Translations under genes and position numbers: made by a program | NCBI GenBank assembly: GCA_041499035.1 | Contig: JBGQJK010000007.1 | Coordinates: 1 to 39,403 of the forward strand | Reading direction: 5' to 3' | DNA from: DATFUL01 sp041499035 | Lineage (GTDB): Bacteria > Patescibacteriota > Microgenomatia > UBA8517 | Length of the DNA: 39,403 bases | Part shown: piece by piece, positions 16,773 through 24,208 of the stretch | How positions within the stretch are numbered: the first letter of the stretch is position 1 | How the letters are laid out: each line of letters opens with the position of its first letter | Notes under the pieces: generated by a model | What the model was told of the DNA's origin: nothing | Database searches by the model: none | What the model saw: only the letters and a program-made list of their open reading frames with translations

Positions 16773-16801
16773 TTGTGAAGGTAAGCGTTTAAGATTAAAA
16801 T
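16773..16801 (+). promoter_or_regulatory. Promoter of the GT39-like gene at 16809
   Basis: TTGTGA (16773-16778), a 17-base spacer and TAAAAT (16796-16801) are followed by seven bases and the ATG. The predicted start site falls at the first codon. It diverges from the zur promoter; the zur operator ends 11 bases before its -35. Confidence 0.6.
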
Positions 16802-16808
16802 CTGAGTT

Positions 16809-18263
16809 ATGAAAAAAATAATAGTCTTTTTGGTTGTAACCTTCGGACTTATTTTCTTCTTTTCTTACCGTTTAACTCAGGTCCCCCTAGGTATTAATCA
16901 AGACGAGGCGGCGGTAGGTTATAACGGAATACTCCTCGCGCGTACTCTCCGCGATGAAAACGGCAGGAAACTCCCGATTTTTGTTTTATCTCAAGCTCAA
17001 AAAGATTGGAAGCAGCCGGTAACTCAATATTTTACCGTAATAATTTTTAAACTTTTTGGCCCATCTTTATTTAATCTAAGAATGACGGCTGTGATAACGA
17101 CAATTGTTTCTATTTTATTAATTTACTTTCTGGGTAAAAGATTGCTGGGTGGTGTTGGTGCTGTCATTACTGCAACCTTCTTTGCAACCACGCCAATTAT
17201 CATGATTCAGTCGCATCTGGCATTTGATAATATTGCGCCTGTTCCATTTGTTATCATCTGGCTTTTTGGGCTTTATTTGTTTGGTCAGAACAAACAGTTT
17301 CGATGGCTCATGCTTTCGGCCATCTCACTAGGGGTTGGTTTCTATTCATACAAAGCAATGAGAATATTTGTTCCGGTTTGGACGATCCTAAGTTTAATTT
17401 ACTTATCCGAGTCTTTCTTAACAAAAATTTCCAAAAAGAACTTTAAGATAATCTTAAAGCCTGCTCTGGTTTTCTCTTTAGCTATTTTACCTTTCTTCGC
17501 AATTATTCCTTTTCTGGAATTTTTGTACTCCGGGGCGGTTCTAAATAATGCGGGACTTGATGTACATAACATTTATAACTTTGTTTACCCATACCTTTCT
17601 ACTTTTGATCCGTCTTTTCTTTTTGTCAAAGGAGATGATCTTCTAATTCATTCTACAGGGCGTCACGGGATGTATTTACTTATGTCTGTGCCGTTTTTCA
17701 TTGCCGGTCTTATTACTTCGTGGAAAAAGAACAGTTTTTGGAAGCTTATCATCATCTCATTTTTTCTTGGCCCTTTAATGTTTGGCTATATAGGCCAAAT
17801 CCACCGGGCCAGCAGGCTACTCGCGGAAGTTCCTCTCTATTCTTTAATTTCCGCGGCAGGATTTTTGTCTATTTGGCAGAAAAAAACAAAACTTCTGGCT
17901 GTTATCTTAGCGCTTCTTTTCATCTTGAATTATTTTGACTTTATCCATTACTATTTTGATAATTTTGCCAAAGATACTCAAAATCTCTATATTTGTTTTA
18001 CCTGTAAGGAAGGAGCTTATAAAATACTAAAGAATGAGTCGGTTAGGCGCGGTTTCACTCCTTTCGTTGACCAGGTAGTTATGAACGGTGCCGATCCCTC
18101 GCGGGACTTTGCCAAAACAATTTATTTTGCCGGCCCAATAAATTTATGGGACGGAAGTCAAAAAAATCTTCCGGATAACTCGCTCCTAATGACGGATAAT
18201 AGTAACGTTAGCTACTTAAAACAAATCGACCATTTTGACAGGTATTATTTCTATATTAATTAG
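16809..18263 (+). CDS. GT39-like membrane glycosyltransferase
   Basis: This 484-residue polytopic protein starts with a membrane segment (4-19) and an acidic first loop, PLGINQDEAAVGYNG (26-40). The Asp-Glu pair corresponds to the metal or catalytic acid of the PMT superfamily. About ten further hydrophobic segments follow (for example LLIYFLGKRLLGGVGAVI), and a C-terminal soluble tail of about 100 residues contains a CFTC pair. It should use a polyprenyl-phosphate sugar on the outer membrane face. It stands alone between the zinc operon and the dehydrogenase pair, with its own promoter. It is only loosely similar to the protein at 3807, so they probably have different acceptors. Confidence 0.78.
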   Translation: MKKIIVFLVVTFGLIFFFSYRLTQVPLGINQDEAAVGYNGILLARTLRDENGRKLPIFVLSQAQKDWKQPVTQYFTVIIFKLFGPSLFNLRMTAVITTIVSILLIYFLGKRLLGGVGAVITATFFATTPIIMIQSHLAFDNIAPVPFVIIWLFGLYLFGQNKQFRWLMLSAISLGVGFYSYKAMRIFVPVWTILSLIYLSESFLTKISKKNFKIILKPALVFSLAILPFFAIIPFLEFLYSGAVLNNAGLDVHNIYNFVYPYLSTFDPSFLFVKGDDLLIHSTGRHGMYLLMSVPFFIAGLITSWKKNSFWKLIIISFFLGPLMFGYIGQIHRASRLLAEVPLYSLISAAGFLSIWQKKTKLLAVILALLFILNYFDFIHYYFDNFAKDTQNLYICFTCKEGAYKILKNESVRRGFTPFVDQVVMNGADPSRDFAKTIYFAGPINLWDGSQKNLPDNSLLMTDNSNVSYLKQIDHFDRYYFYIN

Positions 18264-18284
18264 GCGGCTGTCATTTGCGAGATG

Positions 18285-18312
18285 TTTACTTTTTGCCGTG
18301 GAGTGCTATATT
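18285..18312 (+). promoter_or_regulatory. Promoter of the first dehydrogenase homologue
   Basis: TTTACT (18285-18290), a 16-base spacer and TATATT (18307-18312) are followed by seven bases and the ATG at 18320. There is no ribosome binding site, so this suggests a leaderless transcript. Confidence 0.5.
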
Positions 18313-18319
18313 ACAACTG

Positions 18320-19264
18320 ATGAAGATAGTACTCTTCAATATCAAAGACCGGCTTACAGAAAAACAACAAAAAACCCTATCTTCATTGGGGCAAGTTTCT
18401 TATACAAAGACTTTAGACGAGCTTCCACTTAAAAAACTTTTGGAGATGGCAAGAGGTGCCGAGATTATTGGAGTTCATCCCTATCCCCTTGGTGGATTTG
18501 AAAAAGCGAAAGGAAATCTAACTAAAATAATGGAAAGTCTTCCTAAATTAAAGGGTGTGTGCCTTACTTCTACGTCGTTTGGCTGGGTGGATCTTAACTA
18601 CGTAAAGAAACGCAAAATTCCTGTAAGTAATGTGCCGGGTTATTCAAAAGAATCAGTTGCAGAGCATGCTTTAGCACTTTTGCTTGGTTTATCAAAAAGA
18701 ATTTTTATATCTGATAGAAAAACTAACATAGGTAAATATGAGATGGTACTGGGATATGAGCTTAAAGGTAAAACGTTAGGTATTATTGGGCTTGGAAACA
18801 TTGGTAGTGCAACGGCCGCGCTTGCATTAGGAATAGGTATGAAAGTAATTGCTTATAATAGGACACCTAAAAAGATGAAGGGAGTGAAGATGGTGTCGCT
18901 AAATCAACTTTTCAAGGATTCGGATGAGATCTCGCTTCATGCGACCCATGAAGAGGATAATAAAAATATGATTGGGGCAGGGGAGCTTGCAAAAATGAAA
19001 AAGGGAGTGATTATAGTCAATCTTGTAGAAAGAGATCTTGTAGATGAAAAGGCTATGGCGAAGTCTCTAAAATCAGGTAAAGTTGATTCATATGCTTACG
19101 AAGGAGAAGATTTAATTCATACACCTCTCGCAAAACTGGACAACGCGATTGGAATTAAATCGTTTGGTTGGTATACCAACGAAGCACTAAATAATTTATA
19201 TGAAATTTGGACAAACAACATAGTCACAATGGTGAAAGGTAAACCTCAAAATAGAGTCGCCTGA
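18320..19264 (+). CDS. D-2-hydroxyacid dehydrogenase homologue lacking catalytic Arg and His
   Basis: This 314-residue protein has the fold of the D-isomer-specific 2-hydroxyacid dehydrogenases: a substrate domain, then the NAD-binding segment TLGIIGLGNIGSATAAL (GxGxxG at 157-162). The usual active-site landmarks are altered. The INxxRG strand reads VNLVERDLVD (233-242), with Glu where Arg is expected and an Arg one position later. The region that normally reads TPHIGG is KSFGWYTNEA (280-289) with no His. The Glu equivalent may remain in YEGED. It could be a binding protein or an enzyme with changed chemistry. I start it at the ATG at 18320; an ATG at 18275 lies upstream of the promoter-like TATATT and would add an unrelated 15 residues. 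Confidence 0.8.
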   Translation: MKIVLFNIKDRLTEKQQKTLSSLGQVSYTKTLDELPLKKLLEMARGAEIIGVHPYPLGGFEKAKGNLTKIMESLPKLKGVCLTSTSFGWVDLNYVKKRKIPVSNVPGYSKESVAEHALALLLGLSKRIFISDRKTNIGKYEMVLGYELKGKTLGIIGLGNIGSATAALALGIGMKVIAYNRTPKKMKGVKMVSLNQLFKDSDEISLHATHEEDNKNMIGAGELAKMKKGVIIVNLVERDLVDEKAMAKSLKSGKVDSYAYEGEDLIHTPLAKLDNAIGIKSFGWYTNEALNNLYEIWTNNIVTMVKGKPQNRVA

Positions 19265-19286
19265 AATATCTCAAAGCTTCTATTAA

Positions 19287-19315
19287 TTGCTTCTAAATTT
19301 TTGAGGGATTAGAAT
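19287..19315 (+). promoter_or_regulatory. Promoter of the second dehydrogenase homologue
   Basis: TTGCTT (19287-19292), a 17-base spacer and TAGAAT (19310-19315) end six bases before the ATG at 19322. The direct repeat GCTTCTA at 19276 and 19289 overlaps the -35 and could be a binding site, though it may be chance. Confidence 0.5.
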
Positions 19316-19321
19316 AGGGCT

Positions 19322-20269
19322 ATGAAAGTTTTTATAACTAGACCCATTCCAAAACTTTATCAACCTCTTTCGAGTAAATTTGAGGTTGATGTCTATGAAA
19401 AAGACGAAGTCTGTCCAAGAGATATTCTTTTAAAACGTATAAAAGACGTAGATGCAGTTTTAACACAGTGGGAGGATTATGTAGATAAAGAGTTTTTAGA
19501 CTCCGCTGGGAAGAATTTGAAAATTGTTGCTAATTTTGCAACAGGCACGGATAGAGTAGATAAAGACGAAGCCAACAAAAGAGGTGTAATTATAACCAAC
19601 ACAGCTTCAGAATCTCTATATGCTGCCACTGCTGAGGCAGTCGTTTCGCTTTTAACTACCGTGGCTAGAAGAACCACAAAACTTTATGTTCAAAATATTT
19701 TGGGAAGAATACCGAAATATTCTCCAATTGGAGATATGGGTATTGCTCTTCGCGATAAAACTTCTGGTATCGTAGGGATGGGGAATATTGGTAGTATTGT
19801 TGCAAAAATAATGCACAATGGTTACAACAACAATATAATCTATTTCAATAAAAGTAAAAACCTAGAAGTTGAATCTAGTTTATATGCAAAAAATGTAGCT
19901 CTGAGTAGAGTTTTTTTAGAATCAGACTTTATATTTTTGACAATACCTCACAATAAAGGCACCAGTGGAATTATAACCAATCAACTATTAAGTTCTGTAA
20001 GACAAAAATGTATTTTAGCAAGTATTTCCCCAGCCGAAATAATTGATAATCATGCTTTAGTAAAACTGATTAAGAATGGTAAAATATATGGTGCAGGGTT
20101 AGATATTTATCCAAAAGATATCAAACCATTGAAAAATCATAATTTAATTCTTACAGCTCACTCTGCAAATGCGGAAAAAGAAACTACAAATATAATGGTT
20201 AGGCTTTGTGTAAAGAATATAATAAATGTTTTAGACGGCAAAGCACCATTAACTGAAGTTAAAAATTAA
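19322..20269 (+). CDS. D-2-hydroxyacid dehydrogenase homologue, divergent active site
   Basis: This 315-residue protein has the same fold as its upstream neighbour. Features are NFATGTDRVD in the substrate domain, the NAD-binding VGMGNIGSIVAK (GxGxxG at 151-156), TIPHNKGTSGIIT, and LTAHSANAEKET with the catalytic-type His280. The strand expected to hold catalytic Arg reads ASISPAEIID (233-242) with Pro in that place, and the Glu of the usual EP motif is Asp (YPKD, 263-266). The gene is visibly richer in A and T than the genes around it (some 60-base lines are below one third G+C), with more ATA and AAA codons. This suggests separate ancestry from its neighbour despite the shared family. The substrate is unknown. 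Confidence 0.8.
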   Translation: MKVFITRPIPKLYQPLSSKFEVDVYEKDEVCPRDILLKRIKDVDAVLTQWEDYVDKEFLDSAGKNLKIVANFATGTDRVDKDEANKRGVIITNTASESLYAATAEAVVSLLTTVARRTTKLYVQNILGRIPKYSPIGDMGIALRDKTSGIVGMGNIGSIVAKIMHNGYNNNIIYFNKSKNLEVESSLYAKNVALSRVFLESDFIFLTIPHNKGTSGIITNQLLSSVRQKCILASISPAEIIDNHALVKLIKNGKIYGAGLDIYPKDIKPLKNHNLILTAHSANAEKETTNIMVRLCVKNIINVLDGKAPLTEVKN

Positions 20270-20307
20270 CTTTATAGAAAATTTCCTCTTTTTTCCAACT
20301 TCAGCTA

Positions 20308-20337
20308 CCCCATTAGAGAGTTGCGCTTCTAACGGGG
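20308..20337 (+). terminator. Hairpin after the second dehydrogenase homologue
   Basis: CCCC-A-TTAGA pairs with TCTAA-C-GGGG (one A-C mismatch) around a ten-base loop, 38 bases after the stop at 20269. No strong T run follows directly (a TTTT occurs about 14 bases later). It is a plausible terminator or processing stem. Confidence 0.45.
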
Positions 20338-20375
20338 CAAGCAATATAAATTTTCAATTCTTCTCTAGTTTGGAT

Positions 20376-20386
20376 TACAATATAGT
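20376..20386 (+). promoter_or_regulatory. -10 region for the exonuclease-msrB unit
   Basis: Two overlapping -10-like hexamers, TACAAT (20376-20381) and TATAGT (20381-20386), end 11 and 6 bases before the ATG at 20393. TTCAAT at 20353-20358 is 17 bases upstream of the first. There is no Shine-Dalgarno sequence. Confidence 0.45.
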
Positions 20387-20392
20387 TTCTTT

Positions 20393-21001
20393 ATGCAACG
20401 CTTTGAAGTTATTTTTGATACGGAAACCAAGAAGTTTTTTGATGAATCAACCGGATATGATCCTGCAAAACTTGGGGTTTCTATTACCTCGGTATATTCT
20501 AGAACACTTGATGAAGATTTCAATGAAGTCGAAGGGACAATGCAATCTTTTTGGGAAGCGGATTTTCCCGAAATGTTTAAATTATTCGAAAAAGCGGACA
20601 GGATAATCGGCTTTAACTCTTATACTTTTGATATTCCCGCCCTTTCACCCTATCTACCGCCCCATTGGCCCAAGCTAAAACATTTCGACATCCTAGGCGA
20701 AATAAAAAAAGCGGAAAGGAAAAGAGTATCCCTTGACTCTTTGGCAAAAGCGACTCTAGGAACCAAAAAAAATGACTCAGGCGAAAACGCGATCAAATAT
20801 TGGGAGGCTGGGGACAAAGAGAGCCTGACGAAGCTTAGAATATATTGCGAAATGGACGTGGAGATTACCACAAGAATTTATGATTATGCCCTAAAAAACA
20901 AATCCCTAAAATATATAGATTTCTGGAACGAAACTCATGAGGTTAAGCTAGATTTTAGTTACCCCGAGGCCGATCCGGTTCTTCAGGACAGCCTTTTTTG
21001 A
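20393..21001 (+). CDS. DEDDy-type 3'-5' exonuclease-like protein (YprB-like)
   Basis: This 202-residue protein of the RNase H-like exonuclease fold shows the four acid positions of the DEDDy group. The first motif is FDTET (Asp9, Glu11), the second IIGFNSYTFDIPAL (Asp80), and the third YCEMDVEITTRIY (Tyr151, Asp155). It resembles the stand-alone exonuclease domain of the YprB group, thought to trim single-stranded nucleic acid. There is no helicase or DNA-binding extension, so it may act on small fragments or with a partner. The stop codon overlaps the extended -10 of msrB. Fold and motif calls are firm; the biological substrate is not known. Confidence 0.82.
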   Translation: MQRFEVIFDTETKKFFDESTGYDPAKLGVSITSVYSRTLDEDFNEVEGTMQSFWEADFPEMFKLFEKADRIIGFNSYTFDIPALSPYLPPHWPKLKHFDILGEIKKAERKRVSLDSLAKATLGTKKNDSGENAIKYWEAGDKESLTKLRIYCEMDVEITTRIYDYALKNKSLKYIDFWNETHEVKLDFSYPEADPVLQDSLF

Positions 21002-21007
21002 TACAAT
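20999..21007 (+). promoter_or_regulatory. Extended -10 promoter for msrB
   Basis: TGa-TACAAT overlaps the stop codon of the exonuclease gene and ends five bases before the msrB ATG at 21013. The TG of the extended element is part of the TGA stop. Confidence 0.5.
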
Positions 21008-21012
21008 TAAGA

Positions 21013-21393
21013 ATGGACCCGAAAAACAAACTTTCTCCGGAAGCTTATAATGTTTGCTTCCTAAAAGGAACAGAACCTCCGGGGAGCGGGAAGTATCTTC
21101 ATAACAAAGCCAAGGGAATGTATGTCTGTGCCGTTTGCGGTCAAAAATTATTCTCAAGCGACACAAAGTATGACTCCGGAACCGGGTGGCCGAGTTTTTG
21201 GGACATGGCCGATTCCGGCGCGATCAAAAAAGAATTAGACTTGAGTATGGGAGTTCCGAGGACTGAGGTCACCTGTGCCAATTGCGGGATCCATCTTGGC
21301 CACGTTTTTAATGACGGGCCGGAGGACAAAACAGGGCTCAGGTATTGTATTAACTCTCTAGCGTTGGACTTTAAGCCGTCGGCCAAAAAATGA
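21013..21393 (+). CDS. msrB: Peptide-methionine (R)-S-oxide reductase MsrB
   Basis: This enzyme repairs the R isomer of methionine sulfoxide in oxidised proteins, using thioredoxin as reductant. The 126 residues include both CxxC zinc pairs (Cys39/42 in VCAVCG and Cys88/91 in CANCG), SGTGWPSFW (55-63), HLGHVF and the catalytic RYCINS (Cys112). The ATG at 21013 gives the normal family N-terminus; a TTG at 20998 would add five residues and overlap the stop of the preceding gene. It ends in an ATGA overlap with the membrane protein downstream. The partner msrA lies separately on the minus strand at 23681. Confidence 0.96.
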   Translation: MDPKNKLSPEAYNVCFLKGTEPPGSGKYLHNKAKGMYVCAVCGQKLFSSDTKYDSGTGWPSFWDMADSGAIKKELDLSMGVPRTEVTCANCGIHLGHVFNDGPEDKTGLRYCINSLALDFKPSAKK

Positions 21394-22190
21394 AAACCAC
21401 TGCACAAGTCCTATTGGTTATATTTTTCGTAATTTCCTTTTGTGTGGGTCTTTTGGCTGGAACTTTAAAGTTTCAACTGCTTGACTTCAGCTTTTGGCAG
21501 CAGGCATTCCAAAAACATAATACTTATCAGGATTTGGCGGCTGCAAGTAAGACTTCTTTTGAGGCGCAAATTAGCAAACAGGGTGGAAATAAGAACGATG
21601 TAAAAATTTTGACGGACTTAATAACACCGGATAATACTAAAGATTTGGTTAACAGGAATCTGGCTAATTTTTTACTCTTTGCAAATGGAGGAGCTCCTCA
21701 AATTATAGTTTACCTGCCGATTGATAAAGTTCCCATAAGTCTTCTTCCCAGAAATCTGGCTCAAATAAAAAGTGAAATGACCCTCCCGGATCTTCTTACT
21801 AAATTTAATTTTCAGGAGTGGCAAAACCTGCCTACACAAAATTTGTCGCACCTGGGATTATGGTCATCGTATATCTTTTTTATAGCAGCTGCGGTGGTTA
21901 TATTGGTGACATTCTTCCTTGCACTTTTGGTTGAAGGGGGTGGCACGTTTATGTGGTTGGGAGTTGCGTTTATCTTGTCCGGAAGCTTGACCTTCTTTAT
22001 AGCCCAAGCCGGCGCAAATTTGCAGGCTGTATTGGGAACGGATTTAGTAAGCAGAGCGTCCGTTGCCGCAGTACTTGCTGGGATACTGATTCCCCCCGTT
22101 GTAAGTGAAATTGTCACCGTGTGGCAAATTTTAGGCCTTATTCTGTTTGTCTTCGGGATCGCCTTGTTTTTTGTCAGGAAACCAAGGTAA
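21390..22190 (+). CDS. Unknown membrane protein
   Basis: I do not recognise this 266-residue protein. It has an N-terminal hydrophobic segment (about 6-28) and an extracytoplasmic domain of about 120 residues containing LPIDKVPISLLPRNL. Four closely spaced hydrophobic segments follow to the end (SYIFFIAAAVVILVTFFLAL, FMWLGVAFILSGSLTFFI, a third around AAVLAGILIPP, and ILGLILFVFGIALFFV). The fold plan, an anchored outer domain followed by a four-helix bundle, recalls small sensor or transporter-accessory proteins, but no motif supports a function. It is coupled to msrB by an ATGA overlap. Confidence 0.6.
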   Translation: MKTTAQVLLVIFFVISFCVGLLAGTLKFQLLDFSFWQQAFQKHNTYQDLAAASKTSFEAQISKQGGNKNDVKILTDLITPDNTKDLVNRNLANFLLFANGGAPQIIVYLPIDKVPISLLPRNLAQIKSEMTLPDLLTKFNFQEWQNLPTQNLSHLGLWSSYIFFIAAAVVILVTFFLALLVEGGGTFMWLGVAFILSGSLTFFIAQAGANLQAVLGTDLVSRASVAAVLAGILIPPVVSEIVTVWQILGLILFVFGIALFFVRKPR

Positions 22191-22193
22191 AAT
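22164..22193 (+). promoter_or_regulatory. Possible promoter for the anchored protein at 22202
   Basis: TTGTTT (22164-22169), an 18-base spacer and TAAAAT (22188-22193, starting in the preceding stop codon) end eight bases before the GTG start at 22202. Confidence 0.35.
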
Positions 22194-22201
22194 ACGTCGA
22201 A

Positions 22202-22843
22202 GTGAAGTATTTAATAACGGTAGTTCTCACAGGTCTGGTAGTCGGATTAGCGGTGGTAGCTTATTTCAAAGGCTGGATTCCATCATTGCCGTCCAATAAA
22301 CCACAGGCTGCATCGGTTCAAACCACCGAGGTTTCAAGTCCTACTCAAAACCCGGTGCCAGATATTTCTGTTGAGTCGGCTTTACCCTCTCCTTCCTTAA
22401 GTCCATCGCCGGTTACAGCAAAAGTTCAAGCTGGTGGAATTTTAGTTTTTAAAAAATATTCGTTGAGTTTGCCTAATGGTTGGGCTAGTTCAACCGAGGG
22501 AAGCGTTCCTGGCCAAATTGATAAGTTGAACTTGGGTAGCGGATTATACAGCATTGTATTTACTCAGGCGGCTATGGGTGGTGGAGGTTGCGTATATCCC
22601 GGGGACCCGGATCAGCAAATGAGTGTGAAATTTAACGGTTTCAATGCAGTTACAACCTCGACCGGTGAAAAGTTAAGAGTTGGCGTGCTTCCTTCCGGAA
22701 ATCGAGCAGTTTGTGAGATGCAAAACGGTTCCTGGGGCGACTTAACAGAGTTTGGCCATATAGATATTACAAATCCACCCACTCCCGACCAGGCGGTTTT
22801 AGATCAAATTAATTCGATACTTTCCTCAATTAAGAAACTTTAA
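22202..22843 (+). CDS. Unknown membrane-anchored extracellular protein with Pro/Ser-rich stalk
   Basis: I use a GTG at 22202. It places the start two residues before the only hydrophobic segment (YLITVVLTGLVVGLAVVAYF) and follows the preceding stop by 11 bases. An ATG at 22121 in the same frame would lie wholly inside the upstream gene and add 27 unlikely residues. The 213-residue protein then has a low-complexity Pro/Ser/Thr stalk of about 70 residues (SPTQNPVP, LPSPSLSPSPV) and a compact C-terminal domain starting near FKKYSLSLPNGW. That domain contains two cysteines that may pair. The type is common in CPR genomes: a single anchor, a stalk and a small outer domain. Function unknown. Confidence 0.62.
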   Translation: MKYLITVVLTGLVVGLAVVAYFKGWIPSLPSNKPQAASVQTTEVSSPTQNPVPDISVESALPSPSLSPSPVTAKVQAGGILVFKKYSLSLPNGWASSTEGSVPGQIDKLNLGSGLYSIVFTQAAMGGGGCVYPGDPDQQMSVKFNGFNAVTTSTGEKLRVGVLPSGNRAVCEMQNGSWGDLTEFGHIDITNPPTPDQAVLDQINSILSSIKKL

Positions 22844-22844
22844 A

Positions 22845-23684
22845 ATGGTCCCTGATAAATATTCAGCAGTTTGGGTTTCTCACTCTTCGATTTCCGATTA
22901 CATCAAGTGCCCCAGGGCATATTTTTTAAGAAATATATATAAAGATCCGAAAACAGGACATAAAATTACCGTTGTTACTCCGCCTCTGTCTCTTGGATCG
23001 GCAGTACATGAAGTAATTGAATCCTTGGCAATACTTCCGGCTGAAGAAAGACTAAAAATCTCCCTTGTTAAAAAGTTCGACCCGGTTTGGCTAAAGTACT
23101 CCGGTAAAAAAGGGGGCTTTAAAAATTACTCAAATGAATCCGTATATCGGGACCGGGGAATTTCTATGCTTATGAATTTGCAGGAAAATCCCGGCCCGAT
23201 AAGTAAAGCTGCAATAAAAATAAAGACTGGGTCAATGGGTTTGCCAAATTATTATCTAAGTGAAAAGGACAATATTATCCTTTGCGGCAAAATTGATTGG
23301 CTGGAATATTTGGCTGACACCGATTCAGTTCATGTTATAGATTTCAAGACAGGTAAAAATGAAGAGCAAGAAGAGTCGTTACAACTCCCGATTTATTTAT
23401 TACTCGCTACAAATACGCAAAGTAAGAAAGTAACAAAAGTATCTTATTGGTATTTGGACAGGGACGACGGATTGACCGAAAAGAAATTACCGAAGATGAG
23501 GAAGTCGTTGGGTAAAGTTCTAAAAATTGCAAAAGAAATTAAAAAAGCAAGAGAAAAAGGTGTTTTTGAATGCCCTAAGGGCGGATGTTTTAAATGCCGT
23601 CCGCTTGAAAATGTTTTAAGAGGCATGGGGGAGCTGGTTTCCGTTGCCGACGGGAGGCAAGATGTTTACATTCTTCCCGACTAA
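22845..23684 (+). CDS. PD-(D/E)XK nuclease with predicted Fe-S cysteines (AddB/Cas4-like)
   Basis: This 279-residue protein is of the RecB/AddB C-terminal nuclease type (PDDEXK_1). The N-terminal SHSSISDYIKCPRAYFLR carries the first cysteine (Cys22). The catalytic core follows: GSAVHEVIE (His55), CGKIDWLE (Asp151), VIDFKTGK (Asp166, Lys168) and the helix Gln180 in LQLPIYLL. Near the end, ECPKGGCFKC supplies Cys243, 248 and 251. One early and three late cysteines is the pattern that holds a 4Fe-4S cluster in AddB and Cas4. No helicase gene and no CRISPR array are visible, so it appears to be a stand-alone nuclease, perhaps acting with a separate helicase in end processing. It follows the preceding stop by one base. 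Confidence 0.85.
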   Translation: MVPDKYSAVWVSHSSISDYIKCPRAYFLRNIYKDPKTGHKITVVTPPLSLGSAVHEVIESLAILPAEERLKISLVKKFDPVWLKYSGKKGGFKNYSNESVYRDRGISMLMNLQENPGPISKAAIKIKTGSMGLPNYYLSEKDNIILCGKIDWLEYLADTDSVHVIDFKTGKNEEQEESLQLPIYLLLATNTQSKKVTKVSYWYLDRDDGLTEKKLPKMRKSLGKVLKIAKEIKKAREKGVFECPKGGCFKCRPLENVLRGMGELVSVADGRQDVYILPD

Positions 23685-24208
23685 TTTTTTAACATGTTTC
23701 CGAATTCCTTTTTGAGTTTTTGGATTTTAGGATCAATTACGAACATACAGTAGGGCGTTAATCTGTGTTTGAAATAGTATTCCTTGTGAGATGGGTCGGC
23801 TGGGTAGAAATTTTTGTACTTTGTAATTTCTGTAACAATCGGGTCTTTATACTCTTTTTGAGCTATCGTTACAGAATATTCCGCTTCTTTCTTCTGCGAA
23901 TCAGAATTGTAAAAAATAGCAGATCGATATTGAGTTCCTGTATCTGCGTCTTGTCGGTTTAAAGTTGTCGGGTCGTGTAGTTTAAAAAAGATGTAAAGAA
24001 GATCTTTGGGGGCTAGAACTTTCGGATTAAAGATTATTTGAACACTTTCCGCGTGTCCTGTATCGCCCGTGCAGACCTCTTCATAGGACGGATTTTTAAC
24101 TTCCCCACCTGAATATCCGGGTGTAACAGTTTCTACTCCGCGAATCTGCGAAAAAATCGCCTCCGTGCACCAAAAACAGCCGCCGGCCAGAGTTATAATT
24201 TCTGTCAT
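23681..24208 (-). CDS. msrA: Peptide-methionine (S)-S-oxide reductase MsrA
   Basis: This enzyme reduces the S isomer of methionine sulfoxide. The 175 residues begin with the catalytic GCFWCTEAIF motif (Cys at about 11) and continue with GYSGGEVKNPSYEEVCTGDTGHAE, split across the substrate pocket, and TQYRSAIFY. The ATG overlaps the LCP gene stop as ATGA, so msrA is the second gene of that unit. Its 3' end overlaps the nuclease gene on the plus strand by four bases in a tail-to-tail arrangement. Confidence 0.96.
   Translation of the reverse strand: MTEIITLAGGCFWCTEAIFSQIRGVETVTPGYSGGEVKNPSYEEVCTGDTGHAESVQIIFNPKVLAPKDLLYIFFKLHDPTTLNRQDADTGTQYRSAIFYNSDSQKKEAEYSVTIAQKEYKDPIVTEITKYKNFYPADPSHKEYYFKHRLTPYCMFVIDPKIQKLKKEFGNMLKN

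Noticed and set aside
20308..20337. tRNA-Arg-like stretch (TAGAG followed by CTTCTAA, as in an anticodon loop)
   Set aside because: The bases around CTTCTAA do not form an anticodon stem, and there is no T-arm or acceptor stem. The segment is better explained as one hairpin.
22121..22201. ATG at 22121 as the start of the anchored protein
   Set aside because: It lies wholly within the upstream membrane protein gene and adds residues unlike a signal region; the GTG at 22202 precedes the anchor directly.
22845..23684. Cas4 of a CRISPR system
   Set aside because: No repeat array or other cas gene was found on either side; the cysteine-nuclease pattern is also found in AddB-type and stand-alone proteins.
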